Shown here in pieces: positions 42,638 to 51,932 of a stretch of DNA of 58,680 nucleotides. The DNA comes from an uncultured Saprospiraceae bacterium (GTDB lineage: Bacteria > Bacteroidota > Bacteroidia > Chitinophagales > Saprospiraceae). The stretch lies in NCBI GenBank assembly GCA_937872385.1, contig CALMSO010000095.1, positions 1 to 58,680 on the forward strand, in the 5' to 3' direction. The position numbers and the translations under genes were made by a program. The notes beneath the pieces are model-generated. The model had not been told where the DNA came from, made no database searches, and saw nothing but the letters and a program-made list of their open reading frames with translations. Numbering within the stretch: the stretch's first letter is position 1; each line of letters begins with the position of its first letter.

Positions 42638-42871
42638 TAATAAAACTACACACTAAATAATCGTCTTTCTGCCCTTCCAGTAGAGAATTAAGTTCTATTG
42701 AGTAAAACAAGACTATACTAACTAAGTAACAAATCAGAAATTACTGTAAACAAACGTATTGTAGTACGCATGTTTATGCAAGTAATTATTGGAAATTTTA
42801 TTTTCATTCTGCTTGATTATGCGGGATGACCAATAAGATAGTATCATAATAATTAATAAATATAAAATACT

Positions 42872-45800
42872 ATGCACTCAAAATCCTTAAAAACCGGTCA
42901 AAGACTTGTCTTTTTTATAATTGGAATCATTTTTCACTTTGTATTAAAAGGACAAATAACAAGTTACACCCCTCTTTTTACAAATAGTACGTTTGACAGT
43001 AAAACGATAAATGTGAGCCTCCCTGTCGGTTCGATAGCAGCTGAGGCAAATGCTATGGATGGTAAGGCAAGTTATACCATCCCAATTGCTGTACCGCTTG
43101 GTACAAACGGAATTGCGCCCCAGGTCGCTATTGCATATAATTCTTTAGCAGGAGACGGCGTGCTAGGATATGGCTGGAGCATTAGCGGTCTATCTGCAAT
43201 TTCCAGGGGTTCAAAAAGCATTTATCACAATGGTGCAATAAGCCCTGTGGACTTAAGTTCTAATGATCGTTTTATACTTGATGGGATGCGGTTAATTGCC
43301 AAAACAGGTAATTATGGAGGTGATGGAACAACGTATGGGACAGAGGTGGAAAATTTTGTAACTATTACCTCATTTGGAGTAGGACAACCAAATTATTTTC
43401 GAGTAGTAACGAAAGATGGCGTTACAATGGAATATGGAAATACTACTGATTCTAAGTTTTTGAATCATGACGGTACAAAAGTCCTGTATTGGCGTCTTAA
43501 CAGGGTAAAATACAATGACGGAAATTATATAGATTTCAAATATACTAATATTGATAGGGATTCCAGAATAGATGAAATCAATTATACGGGTAATGCAACT
43601 ACAGGGGCAGCGCCATATAACAAATTAAAGTTTAGCTATTCCATTAGGACGGATGTTAACACAACGTATGAAGCCCATGCTTCTATGGTTTCCAAATATC
43701 TCCTAGACAACATTACGATTACGGCAGAATCTGGAGCCGCTTTTAAGACATATACTTTCAAATATGGACTTAATGATGCCAATTCCTTTTTAAAAGAAGT
43801 TATTGAAACTGGTAGCAATGGAATATCTCTAAATTCAACTATTTTTAAATATGGAAATGAACCAGCAGATTTTCCAACACCTACCAGTTCGGGTGCTATA
43901 GCAGGACAGACCGTAGATATATTTTCTGGAGATTTTGATGCAGACGGATATTCTGATATTTTAGCTGCTACTCGGGTACTTTCAGGCAGTACTGTCTATC
44001 ATTCGGAGTTCAAAATTTACAAACGGACAGCCAAGAATAGTAATTTTACACTATCAGCTACAAAATCCTTACCGGCCAGTTTTACTATAGTTGACAAAAA
44101 AGATATACCTAATGCTTATAACTTCTTTACCACTGACTTTACAGGCGATGGTGCCGATGATATCGCTACTGTTAAAACAACTTCTGGCTCTAATCGAGTT
44201 CTGAGTGAGGTGAAAATTTATAAAAGTTCAAATAATGCTACCGATTTTAATACAATTATTGACGTAGCCTTACCCATAGCCTATAGCAAAATTCATTCGA
44301 GCGGGCATTTTATGTTTTCGGGCGATTTTAATGGAGACGGGATTGGGGATTTACTTTCTATGCTAGGACGTACTGATGGAAGTAACAACTACCATGCTCA
44401 TATGTATTTCGGAAATGGCTCTGCTTGGCTCGGTACATTGGGAACCAGTGGTACGCTTAACTTTCCTATTTCAACTTGGGCATCCGTAGATAAAGTTCAC
44501 GTCATAGACTTCAACGGAGACGGTAAAAGCGATTTGATGCTCATTAAGGATGGATATTGCGAAATCATCACATTTGACGGCTTTTCCGCTCGAAGCATCT
44601 ATTACGCGGGCTTCCCAACCAAGTGGCATCTCTTGTTTTTTGGAGATTTTAACGGGGATCGCAAGACAGATATTTTAGCACGAACTAGCACTACGAATAA
44701 CTTGGCTCCTTGGAACAAAGCAATCTCTACAGGTACAGGTTTTGTTGAGACACCTTTTACATTTAATCGTACTCCTAATATTAGTCAAATCTACACAGGT
44801 GATAAATTAGCTATCAGCGACTTTAATGGTGATGGGAAAATGGATATTATGCATGGCTGGAATCATGAAGTAGGAGGAGTGGCTTCGGATGCACGTATTG
44901 ACATGTATCAAAGTCGAGGTGATAATTTCTTTTATGAGCAATATTATTACAATAATGTTTTCTTCACATCTCCTGCCACCGTTTATGATTTGAATGGAGA
45001 TGGAAGGTCTGATATAATTAACAGACAAGACTATACTCAACCTTTTTATATTTTAACTTTTAAGCCCAATGGGAAAGAACTACTACTAGAAAAAGCTAAG
45101 AATGGAGTAAATCACGTTACCCAATGGACCTATAAGCGAATGTCGGAAGCCAGCACCTTTTATACAAGAAGTAGCCTCACTAATCATCCTCTTAATAATG
45201 TGCAATTGCCCATTAACCTGGTTTCTGAATTGAAATCGCAAAATGGGATAGGGAGTGATACTTATGTACAATACACGTACGAAGAAGCCAAATTACACAA
45301 AGAGGGAAAAGGCTTTTTAGGAATAAAAAAGGTAAACGCTCACAATTTAATTACTGGAATCAAAACCGTAACAGAAAATGAATTTAATACTTCATTTTAC
45401 ACAGCAGCACCTTATAAAATAAGTACTTATTACGTTCCAGGTAGTTCGTTGTTATTGAATGAAATAACACTAACCAACCAATTCACACAGCAAAATTCGG
45501 GGTTGTACGAAAAACGATTCTGGCATAAAGTGAATAGTAGTTATGAAAACCAAGCCTTTGAAGGGCGTTTTATCTCATCGTCCAGCACATACGATAGCCA
45601 TGGGAATATTACTGTAAATACAGTAAACAATAACAACGTTGAGACTACTACAACCACAACAGCCTATGGCACATACGGTACACCAATTCCCGCCAAACCT
45701 ACTTCTGTTGCCGTCTCAAATACTCGAAGTGGACAATCAGCATATTCTGTTACAACAACTTATGGTTACAACACTTTAGGTCAGTTAACCAGCAAAGTTG

Positions 45801-48800
45801 ACTTTAGTGGTCAGTCACAAAGTGTAACCACGACCTATAGCTATAATTCTCTAGGCAATCAAACCGGAATGACGGTCACTCCATCGGGTATGACTGCTCG
45901 TACGACTACAACGTCCTATGATAACAAAGGACGTTTTCCGATTTCAATGACCAATCCCTTGAGCCAAACTTCAAGCGCAACTTACGACGCCAAATGGGGT
46001 AAACCACTTTCAGAAACGGGTGTAAATGGATTGACGATCTCTTATCAATATGATGCATTTGGCAGACTGATACAAGCAACACTCCCTACCGGTTTTAATA
46101 TCACACAATCTTATGGGTGGGATGTGAATGCCTCAGAAAAAACAATTCATTATCAACTTACTTCCCATCCAGGTAAACCAGATGTAAAAATATGGTTTGA
46201 TTTATTAGACCGAGAAAAGAAGCGACAAACCGAAGGTTTTCAAAATAGCCCGCCAACAGCGCAGTGGGTGACGGAAGTAAAAACCTATGATGAGCGTGGA
46301 AATGTTGCAACTACAACGACTCCTTACAAATCAGGAGAATCTGTATTAACTACAACTTATAACTATGACAATTACAACAGGTTAACAAGTGCAACAAATA
46401 CGCTCGGCACAACGACCTATGGATATAGCTATGCTTCGGGGAATTTAACTACTACGACCACAAATCCTGCCAGTCAGGTATCTTCTAAAGTGACCGATGC
46501 AAACGGCAAGGTAATTAGTGCAACCGACTATGGAGGCACGTTAACTTATACCTACAACAGTCAAGGAAATTTAACGCAAGTAAAACAAGGTACAACTACC
46601 TTAATCTCTAATACCTATGATGCCTATGGCAGGCAAACGCATCTAACGGATATAAATGCCGGAACGATGCAGTATGGATATAATGCGCTGGGAGAGTTGA
46701 CTTCTCAGACAAACGCATTGAGCCAGACCACAACGACACAATACGATTTTCTGGGGCGCCCAACTACACGTACTGCACCAGAAGGCACTACTACTTATGA
46801 ATACTATCCCACAGGTACTGCTGCTGCCAATCAAACCAAAAAAATTACCGGATTTGCAGGCAATATAGAGGAGTATTTTTACGACAGTTATGGTAGAGTA
46901 AGTACCGTACGGCATTCTATTGATTTTGCTCAATTCAATACAACTTATACCTACAATATTTATGGTGATGTTACATCAACAACCTACCCATCGAATTACA
47001 AAGTAAACGCTACTTATGATGCAAATGGTTATTTAAAAACGCTCAAAAATGGAAACAATACGGTCACTATTTTTACGGCGAATGCCACCAATGGCTTTAA
47101 TCAATATACAAATTATACGCTTGGAAATGGGAAAACTTCTCAAAACACTTACTATTATGGTATTCCTACTCGGTACTACACTGCTGGCACACAGGATTTA
47201 AACCTGACCTGGAATTACCAAACGGGTAATCTGACCAGCCGGAATGATGCCATAAAGAGTAAAACGGAATCGTTTACTTATGATAACCTAAATCGTTTAT
47301 TAACAGCTACTGTGACAGGATTGCCTGGATTAACTATTAACTATGCGAGTGGAGGAAACATCACTTCCAAGACCGATGTCGGTAATTACACCTATCATCC
47401 TTCCAAAATAAATGCGGTAACGAATGTAACCAATACACCCGGAAACATACCGACGCTGACCCAAAGCATCACTTATACGTCGTTCTACCAACCAGCAACG
47501 GTTTCAGAAAACAACTATCAATTAACTTATACCTACGCATCTGATTTACAAAGAATCAAAAGCGAACTAAAACAAAGCGGTACGACTGTAAAAAGGCGGT
47601 ATTACTTTGGTAGCTATGAACATGATTACAGCCCGGGCACCACCACCAGGCATATTCATTACATCAGCGCTGGCGAAGGGCTGGTTGCCATAATGGTCAA
47701 GGAAAGCAGCACGGAAACGTATTATTATACTTACACCGATCATCTTGGCTCTATATTAACCGCTACCAATAGCGCAGGGACAACCGTCACGGAACAAAAC
47801 TTTGATCCCTGGGGACGTAAACGCAATCCAGGCACCTGGAATTATTCCAGCGTGCCTGCTGTACCTGTTTGGCTATACCGAGGCTATACCGGGCATGAAG
47901 ATATGCCGGAGTTTGGGCTTATCAATATGAACGGGCGCATGTACGACCCGATCCTGAATCGGATGCTGAGCGCGGATAATGAAGTGCCGGGTGCTTTGAG
48001 TACGCAGGGGTACAATAGATATACTTATGCACTGAATAATCCACTTTTATATAATGACCCAGATGGAGAACACCCGGGAATTGTAATAGGAGCCATTGTA
48101 GGTGGATTAGCAAATTTAACTATTGGGTTAGTAAGAGGAGAGGTTCATAATTTGCGCGACGGACTGTTTTATTTAGGAACGGGTGCTGCGATTGGTGCTT
48201 TGGCTGGCGCTACTGGTGGTGCGAGTTTAGCTGTCACGGGTTTGTCAGGTGCTAGTATTGCTGGTGGAGCAGTAGCGGGTGCTGTTGGGGGTGCTGTGGG
48301 TGGGGCACTTACGGAAGCTACTAATGCTACTTATCAGACACTCGTATATGGTGCACCAGGTGATAACATCGGAAAACGTACATTACAAGGATTTGTGGGC
48401 GGCGCTGTATCTGGTGCTGTTGTCGGTGGAGTAGTTGGAGGGTTTGTAGCTTGGAAAAATAATACGAACTTGTGGACGGGCAAGCCGATAGAGATTGGTC
48501 GGACTAGGTGGAGTTTTAATAATAGTGCTAATTATTCTAAAGCAAAAGGTGTCGTTGAAATTGGTGATATTATTGGAGAGTGGCCAGATGGAAGACAGTT
48601 TGTTCAAGCCCGAGGAAGTATAACTGAAGTTTTTGCAGAAGGTTCGTTTTCAATATTTGATTGGACAGGCTATCCAACAGTTGGGAACGTACCTAAACCA
48701 ACGGGCTCTTTCAGAATATTGGAAGGTGCAGAATATGATGCTGCAAGAAAATTAGCTAATCAGACAAATGAGGTATTGAAAAGATCTGGGGTTTTTCCTA

Positions 48801-48943
48801 GAGGAACAGATATACACGAAATACACCCTATAAAATTTGGAGGAAGTCCCACAGATTTGTCTAATAAAATTGCACTGCCGCGCCCTACTCATGTACAATA
48901 TACTAACTGGTGGAATAATTTATTAAGAATAATGAAAAAATAA
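42872..48943 (+). CDS. SpvB/FG-GAP/Rhs polymorphic toxin with C-terminal HNH-type nuclease
   Basis: 2023 residues. Signal peptide (VFFIIGIIFHFVLKGQ); SpvB-like N-terminal domain (~40-330, YTIPIAVPLGTNGIAPQVAI, GYGWSISGLSAISRGSKSIY); seven FG-GAP/VCBS calcium-loop repeats (~354-710, e.g. DFNGDGKSD, DFNGDGKMD); YD repeats (~780-1640); and the Rhs core (~1645-1729) from DPWGRKRNP to NPLLYNDPDGE, the PxxxxDPxG site where the toxin is normally released. Behind it are a glycine-rich membrane-like stretch (1733-1830) and the toxin: DIHEIHPIKFGG (H1982, H1985), an Asn in DLSNKIAL, and His in PTHVQYTNWW, an HNH nuclease pattern. It is probably a contact-dependent antibacterial weapon exported over the cell surface. 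The next gene is its immunity gene. Confidence 0.92.
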   Translation: MHSKSLKTGQRLVFFIIGIIFHFVLKGQITSYTPLFTNSTFDSKTINVSLPVGSIAAEANAMDGKASYTIPIAVPLGTNGIAPQVAIAYNSLAGDGVLGYGWSISGLSAISRGSKSIYHNGAISPVDLSSNDRFILDGMRLIAKTGNYGGDGTTYGTEVENFVTITSFGVGQPNYFRVVTKDGVTMEYGNTTDSKFLNHDGTKVLYWRLNRVKYNDGNYIDFKYTNIDRDSRIDEINYTGNATTGAAPYNKLKFSYSIRTDVNTTYEAHASMVSKYLLDNITITAESGAAFKTYTFKYGLNDANSFLKEVIETGSNGISLNSTIFKYGNEPADFPTPTSSGAIAGQTVDIFSGDFDADGYSDILAATRVLSGSTVYHSEFKIYKRTAKNSNFTLSATKSLPASFTIVDKKDIPNAYNFFTTDFTGDGADDIATVKTTSGSNRVLSEVKIYKSSNNATDFNTIIDVALPIAYSKIHSSGHFMFSGDFNGDGIGDLLSMLGRTDGSNNYHAHMYFGNGSAWLGTLGTSGTLNFPISTWASVDKVHVIDFNGDGKSDLMLIKDGYCEIITFDGFSARSIYYAGFPTKWHLLFFGDFNGDRKTDILARTSTTNNLAPWNKAISTGTGFVETPFTFNRTPNISQIYTGDKLAISDFNGDGKMDIMHGWNHEVGGVASDARIDMYQSRGDNFFYEQYYYNNVFFTSPATVYDLNGDGRSDIINRQDYTQPFYILTFKPNGKELLLEKAKNGVNHVTQWTYKRMSEASTFYTRSSLTNHPLNNVQLPINLVSELKSQNGIGSDTYVQYTYEEAKLHKEGKGFLGIKKVNAHNLITGIKTVTENEFNTSFYTAAPYKISTYYVPGSSLLLNEITLTNQFTQQNSGLYEKRFWHKVNSSYENQAFEGRFISSSSTYDSHGNITVNTVNNNNVETTTTTTAYGTYGTPIPAKPTSVAVSNTRSGQSAYSVTTTYGYNTLGQLTSKVDFSGQSQSVTTTYSYNSLGNQTGMTVTPSGMTARTTTTSYDNKGRFPISMTNPLSQTSSATYDAKWGKPLSETGVNGLTISYQYDAFGRLIQATLPTGFNITQSYGWDVNASEKTIHYQLTSHPGKPDVKIWFDLLDREKKRQTEGFQNSPPTAQWVTEVKTYDERGNVATTTTPYKSGESVLTTTYNYDNYNRLTSATNTLGTTTYGYSYASGNLTTTTTNPASQVSSKVTDANGKVISATDYGGTLTYTYNSQGNLTQVKQGTTTLISNTYDAYGRQTHLTDINAGTMQYGYNALGELTSQTNALSQTTTTQYDFLGRPTTRTAPEGTTTYEYYPTGTAAANQTKKITGFAGNIEEYFYDSYGRVSTVRHSIDFAQFNTTYTYNIYGDVTSTTYPSNYKVNATYDANGYLKTLKNGNNTVTIFTANATNGFNQYTNYTLGNGKTSQNTYYYGIPTRYYTAGTQDLNLTWNYQTGNLTSRNDAIKSKTESFTYDNLNRLLTATVTGLPGLTINYASGGNITSKTDVGNYTYHPSKINAVTNVTNTPGNIPTLTQSITYTSFYQPATVSENNYQLTYTYASDLQRIKSELKQSGTTVKRRYYFGSYEHDYSPGTTTRHIHYISAGEGLVAIMVKESSTETYYYTYTDHLGSILTATNSAGTTVTEQNFDPWGRKRNPGTWNYSSVPAVPVWLYRGYTGHEDMPEFGLINMNGRMYDPILNRMLSADNEVPGALSTQGYNRYTYALNNPLLYNDPDGEHPGIVIGAIVGGLANLTIGLVRGEVHNLRDGLFYLGTGAAIGALAGATGGASLAVTGLSGASIAGGAVAGAVGGAVGGALTEATNATYQTLVYGAPGDNIGKRTLQGFVGGAVSGAVVGGVVGGFVAWKNNTNLWTGKPIEIGRTRWSFNNSANYSKAKGVVEIGDIIGEWPDGRQFVQARGSITEVFAEGSFSIFDWTGYPTVGNVPKPTGSFRILEGAEYDAARKLANQTNEVLKRSGVFPRGTDIHEIHPIKFGGSPTDLSNKIALPRPTHVQYTNWWNNLLRIMKK
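48390..48568 (+). repeat. 179-bp exact repeat inside Rhs gene (recombination arm, copy 1)
   Basis: Encodes the end of the glycine-rich stretch and the linker ahead of the toxin (VGGAVSGAVVGG to GVVEIGD). It is identical base for base to 49926-50104 and in the same orientation; similarity then decays over the next ~40 bp. Confidence 0.95.
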
Positions 48944-48954
48944 AATGCCATAAC

Positions 48955-49353
48955 ATGGATTACTTTGATGTCTTGGGGAAAAACTTTTTTTTGAACCCTA
49001 ACCCATCCAATAGTGAAATTGATCTATTGAAAGAAGCTATGTGTTTTAAATATCCGATTGATTATTTTGCCTTTATTTCATCTCATAATGGTGGTGAAGG
49101 CGAATTAGGAGAAGGGTACTTAGCGCTATGGTCAATTAAAGATATGATTGAAACCAATTCAATTCAGAAAACAGGTATGCCTGAGTTTTATGACAAGTAT
49201 TGGATTTTTGGTTCTAATTCCGGTGTTTTTCAATATGTATTCGATAAAAAAAACGGTTTAATCATAGAAATTGACCCTTATGAAGAAAATCATAAGGTGG
49301 TTATAGGAGAAACTTTTCAAGACTTTATCACTGATTTCAAAAATAAAGTTTAA
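48955..49353 (+). CDS. SUKH (SMI1/KNR4) superfamily immunity protein
   Basis: 132 residues, no signal peptide, 11 bp after the toxin gene. The SUKH pattern is visible: PSNSEIDLLKEAMCFKYPID, YFAFISSHNGGEGELGEGYL, LWSIKDMIETN, YWIFGSNSGVFQYVFD and GETFQDFITDFKN. SUKH proteins are the most common immunity proteins of nuclease toxins. It is expected to bind and block the HNH domain of the preceding Rhs protein in the producing cell. Confidence 0.88.
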   Translation: MDYFDVLGKNFFLNPNPSNSEIDLLKEAMCFKYPIDYFAFISSHNGGEGELGEGYLALWSIKDMIETNSIQKTGMPEFYDKYWIFGSNSGVFQYVFDKKNGLIIEIDPYEENHKVVIGETFQDFITDFKNKV

Positions 49354-49362
49354 ACAGCTTCA

Positions 49363-49620
49363 TTGAGTATATTATTATGGAGAACAATTATCTATACTCA
49401 AACCTTCCGCCTTGATGCTGGTGTTAGCCATTCTGTGATCGACTGGACGTACCTAAACCCTACCGGCACCAGCAGGGAGCAATACAACGCGCTGCTTATC
49501 GGCTATGCGGTGGGGCTGGGTGTGGAATATATGGATCCAGGTCTATTATTGCGCCTTGGTTTGGACAACCAGGTGGAGGAGTACAATATTTTACGCGTAA
49601 TATACCTATTCAATATTTAA
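49363..49620 (+). pseudogene. Fragment of outer-membrane beta-barrel protein gene (copy 1, broken)
   Basis: The frame has no signal peptide and only a TTG to begin. Residues SVIDWTYLNPTGTSREQY and LLIGYAVGLGVEYMD match the two better-preserved copies at 51432 and 53181. Similarity stops after EYMDPGL, and the tail is unrelated. It is a remnant left between two toxin cassettes, and its codons are richer in G+C than the neighbouring genes. Confidence 0.7.
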
Positions 49621-49657
49621 TTGATCTTGGCTACCTTGGTCCAATAAAATAAATATT

Positions 49658-49918
49658 ATGAACATCAATGAATTGACCAGTGCATTAAAAGATTTAGGCA
49701 TTCCACCTAATTACTTTTCAATTTTAGAAGGTTTAAAACCAGATTCGATAATTCTTGACTTTTATCATGGAATTTGGAAGGTATTCTATTTTAGTGAAAG
49801 AGGACAAGAGTCTGACGAACACATGTTTTCTAATGAAGAAGAGGCTTGTATGTATGTATATAATAAATTCAAGAAAATGAAAGAGTCAATGGAAGGATCA
49901 ATAAATAACGAAATATGA
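49658..49918 (+). CDS. Small protein, possible immunity protein
   Basis: 86 residues: LTSALKDLGIPPNYFSILEG, WKVFYFSERGQESDEHMFSN, EEEACMYVYNKFKK. The WxVxYxERG...EExACxYxY pattern is one I associate with small immunity proteins found behind Rhs and other polymorphic toxins, but I cannot name the family with certainty. No signal peptide. Its toxin partner is not next to it; the neighbour upstream is a gene fragment and the one downstream an orphan toxin cassette that starts right after its stop codon. It may be an orphan immunity gene kept from an earlier toxin. Confidence 0.6.
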   Translation: MNINELTSALKDLGIPPNYFSILEGLKPDSIILDFYHGIWKVFYFSERGQESDEHMFSNEEEACMYVYNKFKKMKESMEGSINNEI

Positions 49919-49925
49919 AACAGAA

Positions 49926-50104
49926 GATTTGTGGGCGGCGCTGTATCTGGTGCTGTTGTCGGTGGAGTAGTTGGAGGGTTTGTAGCTTGGAAAAATAATA
50001 CGAACTTGTGGACGGGCAAGCCGATAGAGATTGGTCGGACTAGGTGGAGTTTTAATAATAGTGCTAATTATTCTAAAGCAAAAGGTGTCGTTGAAATTGG
50101 TGAT
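49926..50104 (+). repeat. 179-bp exact repeat opening the orphan toxin cassette (copy 2)
   Basis: Identical to 48390-48568 inside the Rhs gene, same orientation, 1,536 bp apart. Recombination between the copies would join the orphan toxin in frame to the Rhs protein and delete the present HNH toxin and its SUKH gene. Confidence 0.95.
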
Positions 50105-50494
50105 GTTATTGGAGAGTGGCCCGATGGAAAACAATTTGTTCAAACGCGAGGAACCATACATGAAAACCTGACAGCAAGAGTTCAAGCAAAAATAAGCCTT
50201 TACCCTGATGTTATTGATCCTAGAACAGGTAGTAAAATTACATTACCTCACGTTAATGAGATTGTTCCTGAGGGAGCGAGAGTGCCATGGGGACGCATTG
50301 AACGCGCTACTTTTATCAAGGAATGGCATAGTAGAGGTTTCCCTCGACCTAAAGGGGGATGGGGAGTCTATGACATTCATCATATTACTCCTAGAGCATA
50401 CGGAGGGACAAATGACTTTTGGAATTTAGTACCTGTTGAACGGAATACGCATAAGCTTTTTAATAACTTTTGGAGATTATTTGGTGGTTTATGA
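49931..50494 (+). pseudogene. Orphan Rhs toxin cassette with HNH-type nuclease (silent)
   Basis: 187 codons from a GTG with no plausible ribosome site; the frame begins directly after the stop of the preceding gene, so there is no own start or Rhs delivery part. The first ~60 residues equal the pre-toxin linker of the main Rhs protein. The remainder is a different toxin: GSKITLPHVNEIVPEGARVP, EWHSRGFPRPKGGWGVYDIH, then HHITPRAYGGTNDFWNLVPV and THKLFNNFW, again an HNH nuclease pattern. It overlaps the next immunity gene by ATGA, showing the pair once formed a translationally coupled unit. Confidence 0.8.
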
Positions 50495-50994
50495 AAAAAA
50501 TTGAAACAATAGTTAAAACGTTATCTACAGAATATTCTTCTGTAAGAGTTCTAAGAAACGAAGGTGGGATGTCTTTCCCTTATGTTTGCTATATCAATGC
50601 TGCTACTGAAGGATACAGAAATCTTTTAAATCACCCACTTCCCTCAGACATCATAGATTGGTGGTCATTGGTAAAATATGCTATCCTTTTTAAGGATATA
50701 GAATACGGACAATGGGGTTTAGAGATACATTCAGAAGAACAGTCTTTTAGACTCACCCAAAACTGTTTGCAAGGAAGACCATCTGATTTCAAATTAACTG
50801 ATATAGTTATAGGCGAATTTTATGGCGATTCAGATTTACTTCTGGTTTCTTGTGAAGCAGGAGAAGAATATGGTAGTGTTTTGGTCGTTTCACCAATAGA
50901 AGGAAGAAAATGTTGGACTAAAGTTGCCAATAGTTTTTCTCAATTTTTAGAAGAATACATAAAAATGGAAGGTGAAAAGTTTTGGGAAGGTTAG
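50491..50994 (+). CDS. SUKH-like (SMI1/KNR4) immunity protein of the orphan toxin
   Basis: 167 residues from the ATG at 50491, which overlaps the toxin stop codon as ATGA. Features of SUKH proteins: LPSDIIDWWSLVKYAI, FKDIEYGQWGLEIHSEEQS, GEFYGDSDLLLVSCE, GSVLVVSPIEGRKCWTKVAN and SFSQFLEEYIKMEGEKFWEG. It is expected to neutralise the orphan HNH toxin, so the cell can switch to that toxin without harming itself. Confidence 0.8.
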   Translation: MKKIETIVKTLSTEYSSVRVLRNEGGMSFPYVCYINAATEGYRNLLNHPLPSDIIDWWSLVKYAILFKDIEYGQWGLEIHSEEQSFRLTQNCLQGRPSDFKLTDIVIGEFYGDSDLLLVSCEAGEEYGSVLVVSPIEGRKCWTKVANSFSQFLEEYIKMEGEKFWEG

Positions 50995-51031
50995 AAAAAC
51001 ACATTTGGAAAAGGCAAATTCTCAAAACGCT

Positions 51032-51367
51032 ATGGATCAAAAACTTAATGAAGTAATTGAATTTATCCACAAAAATCAAGGGATACCCAGAAAAAAAATT
51101 AACCGAGATGCAATTTTAGAAGATGATCTTTGGATTACTGGAGATGATGCAGATGATTTCATAGCGGCTTTTGTAGAACACTTTAAGTTAGATATAACTG
51201 GCTTTGAAATCACTGATTTTTTTAGTGATGAAGGTTCTGAACTATTAGGTATTACTAAAGTTCTACGAAGAATAATGGGGATTAAAGAAAATATGGTACG
51301 TAAAAAACTAACCGTTCAAGACCTAGAAGAATGGGTAAAAAGAGGGTATTGGAAAAAACACAATTAA
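51032..51367 (+). CDS. DUF1493-like acyl-carrier-fold protein
   Basis: 111 residues from the ATG at 51032; a longer frame overlapping the previous gene exists. KLNEVIEFIHKNQGIPRKKI, LEDDLWITGDDADDFIAAFV, HFKLDITGFEITDFFSDEGS match the DUF1493 pattern (dDLgitGDDa...F...Fxvd). The fold resembles acyl carrier proteins but lacks the usual phosphopantetheine Ser (GDD instead of DSL). DUF1493 genes occur in polymorphic-toxin loci, so an immunity role is plausible. No toxin partner is adjacent. Confidence 0.65.
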   Translation: MDQKLNEVIEFIHKNQGIPRKKINRDAILEDDLWITGDDADDFIAAFVEHFKLDITGFEITDFFSDEGSELLGITKVLRRIMGIKENMVRKKLTVQDLEEWVKRGYWKKHN

Positions 51368-51431
51368 CCTATCCTCTGATGGATATTTTGTAACTGAGTT
51401 TAATATTCAACTTATATAAATATTTTTATAT

Positions 51432-51932
51432 ATGAATTTTACCTTTTTATTTGTTGTCTTAATTAATGCATTTGGATACAGTCAGAATGTATATTTGAGT
51501 ATGGGCACAACCTATTCTTCCCTTGACTGGATGTACCTAAATCCCAACGGCACCAGCCAAGAGCAATACAACGCGCCGCTTATCGGCTATGCGGTGGGGC
51601 TGGGTGTGGAGTATATGGATCGAGGGCTGTTTTCGCTTAGCTCAGAAGCATCATTTTACCGCAGTGGCGGGCAATTTTCGGATGCAGAAAAGGAACAAAG
51701 ACCAGAACCGGGAGAAACATTCTATATAAACATCAATGGAAAAGAAGTATTCTCAACACAAAAATTAGGCGAGAGACAAACATTAAATCTTCGTGCTCGT
51801 CAAAATATTTCATGGGGACTTAGAGGCGTTTCAACATTAGCTCGAACAGCTGATCTTGGCACTGATTATAATTCGTATTTAATAATAACTGGAAAATGGA
51901 GATCATGGGACGGGTTTTTATTTTGGAAATAA
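51432..51932 (+). CDS. Outer-membrane beta-barrel protein N-terminus fused to an unrelated tail (copy 2)
   Basis: 166 residues. A signal peptide (MNFTFLFVVLINAFGYSQ) and the first two or three barrel strands (SMGTTYSSLDWMYLNPNGTS, LIGYAVGLGVEYMDRGLFSL, SSEASFYRSGGQFSDAEKE) match copy 3 at 53181 almost base for base. After DAEKE the sequence changes to an ~80-residue tail of unknown kind (FYININGKEVFSTQKLGER ... YLIITGKWRSWDG). It overlaps the next gene by up to 37 bp. It is probably not a working barrel; a hybrid formed by cassette insertion is the likeliest reading. Confidence 0.55.
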   Translation: MNFTFLFVVLINAFGYSQNVYLSMGTTYSSLDWMYLNPNGTSQEQYNAPLIGYAVGLGVEYMDRGLFSLSSEASFYRSGGQFSDAEKEQRPEPGETFYININGKEVFSTQKLGERQTLNLRARQNISWGLRGVSTLARTADLGTDYNSYLIITGKWRSWDGFLFWK

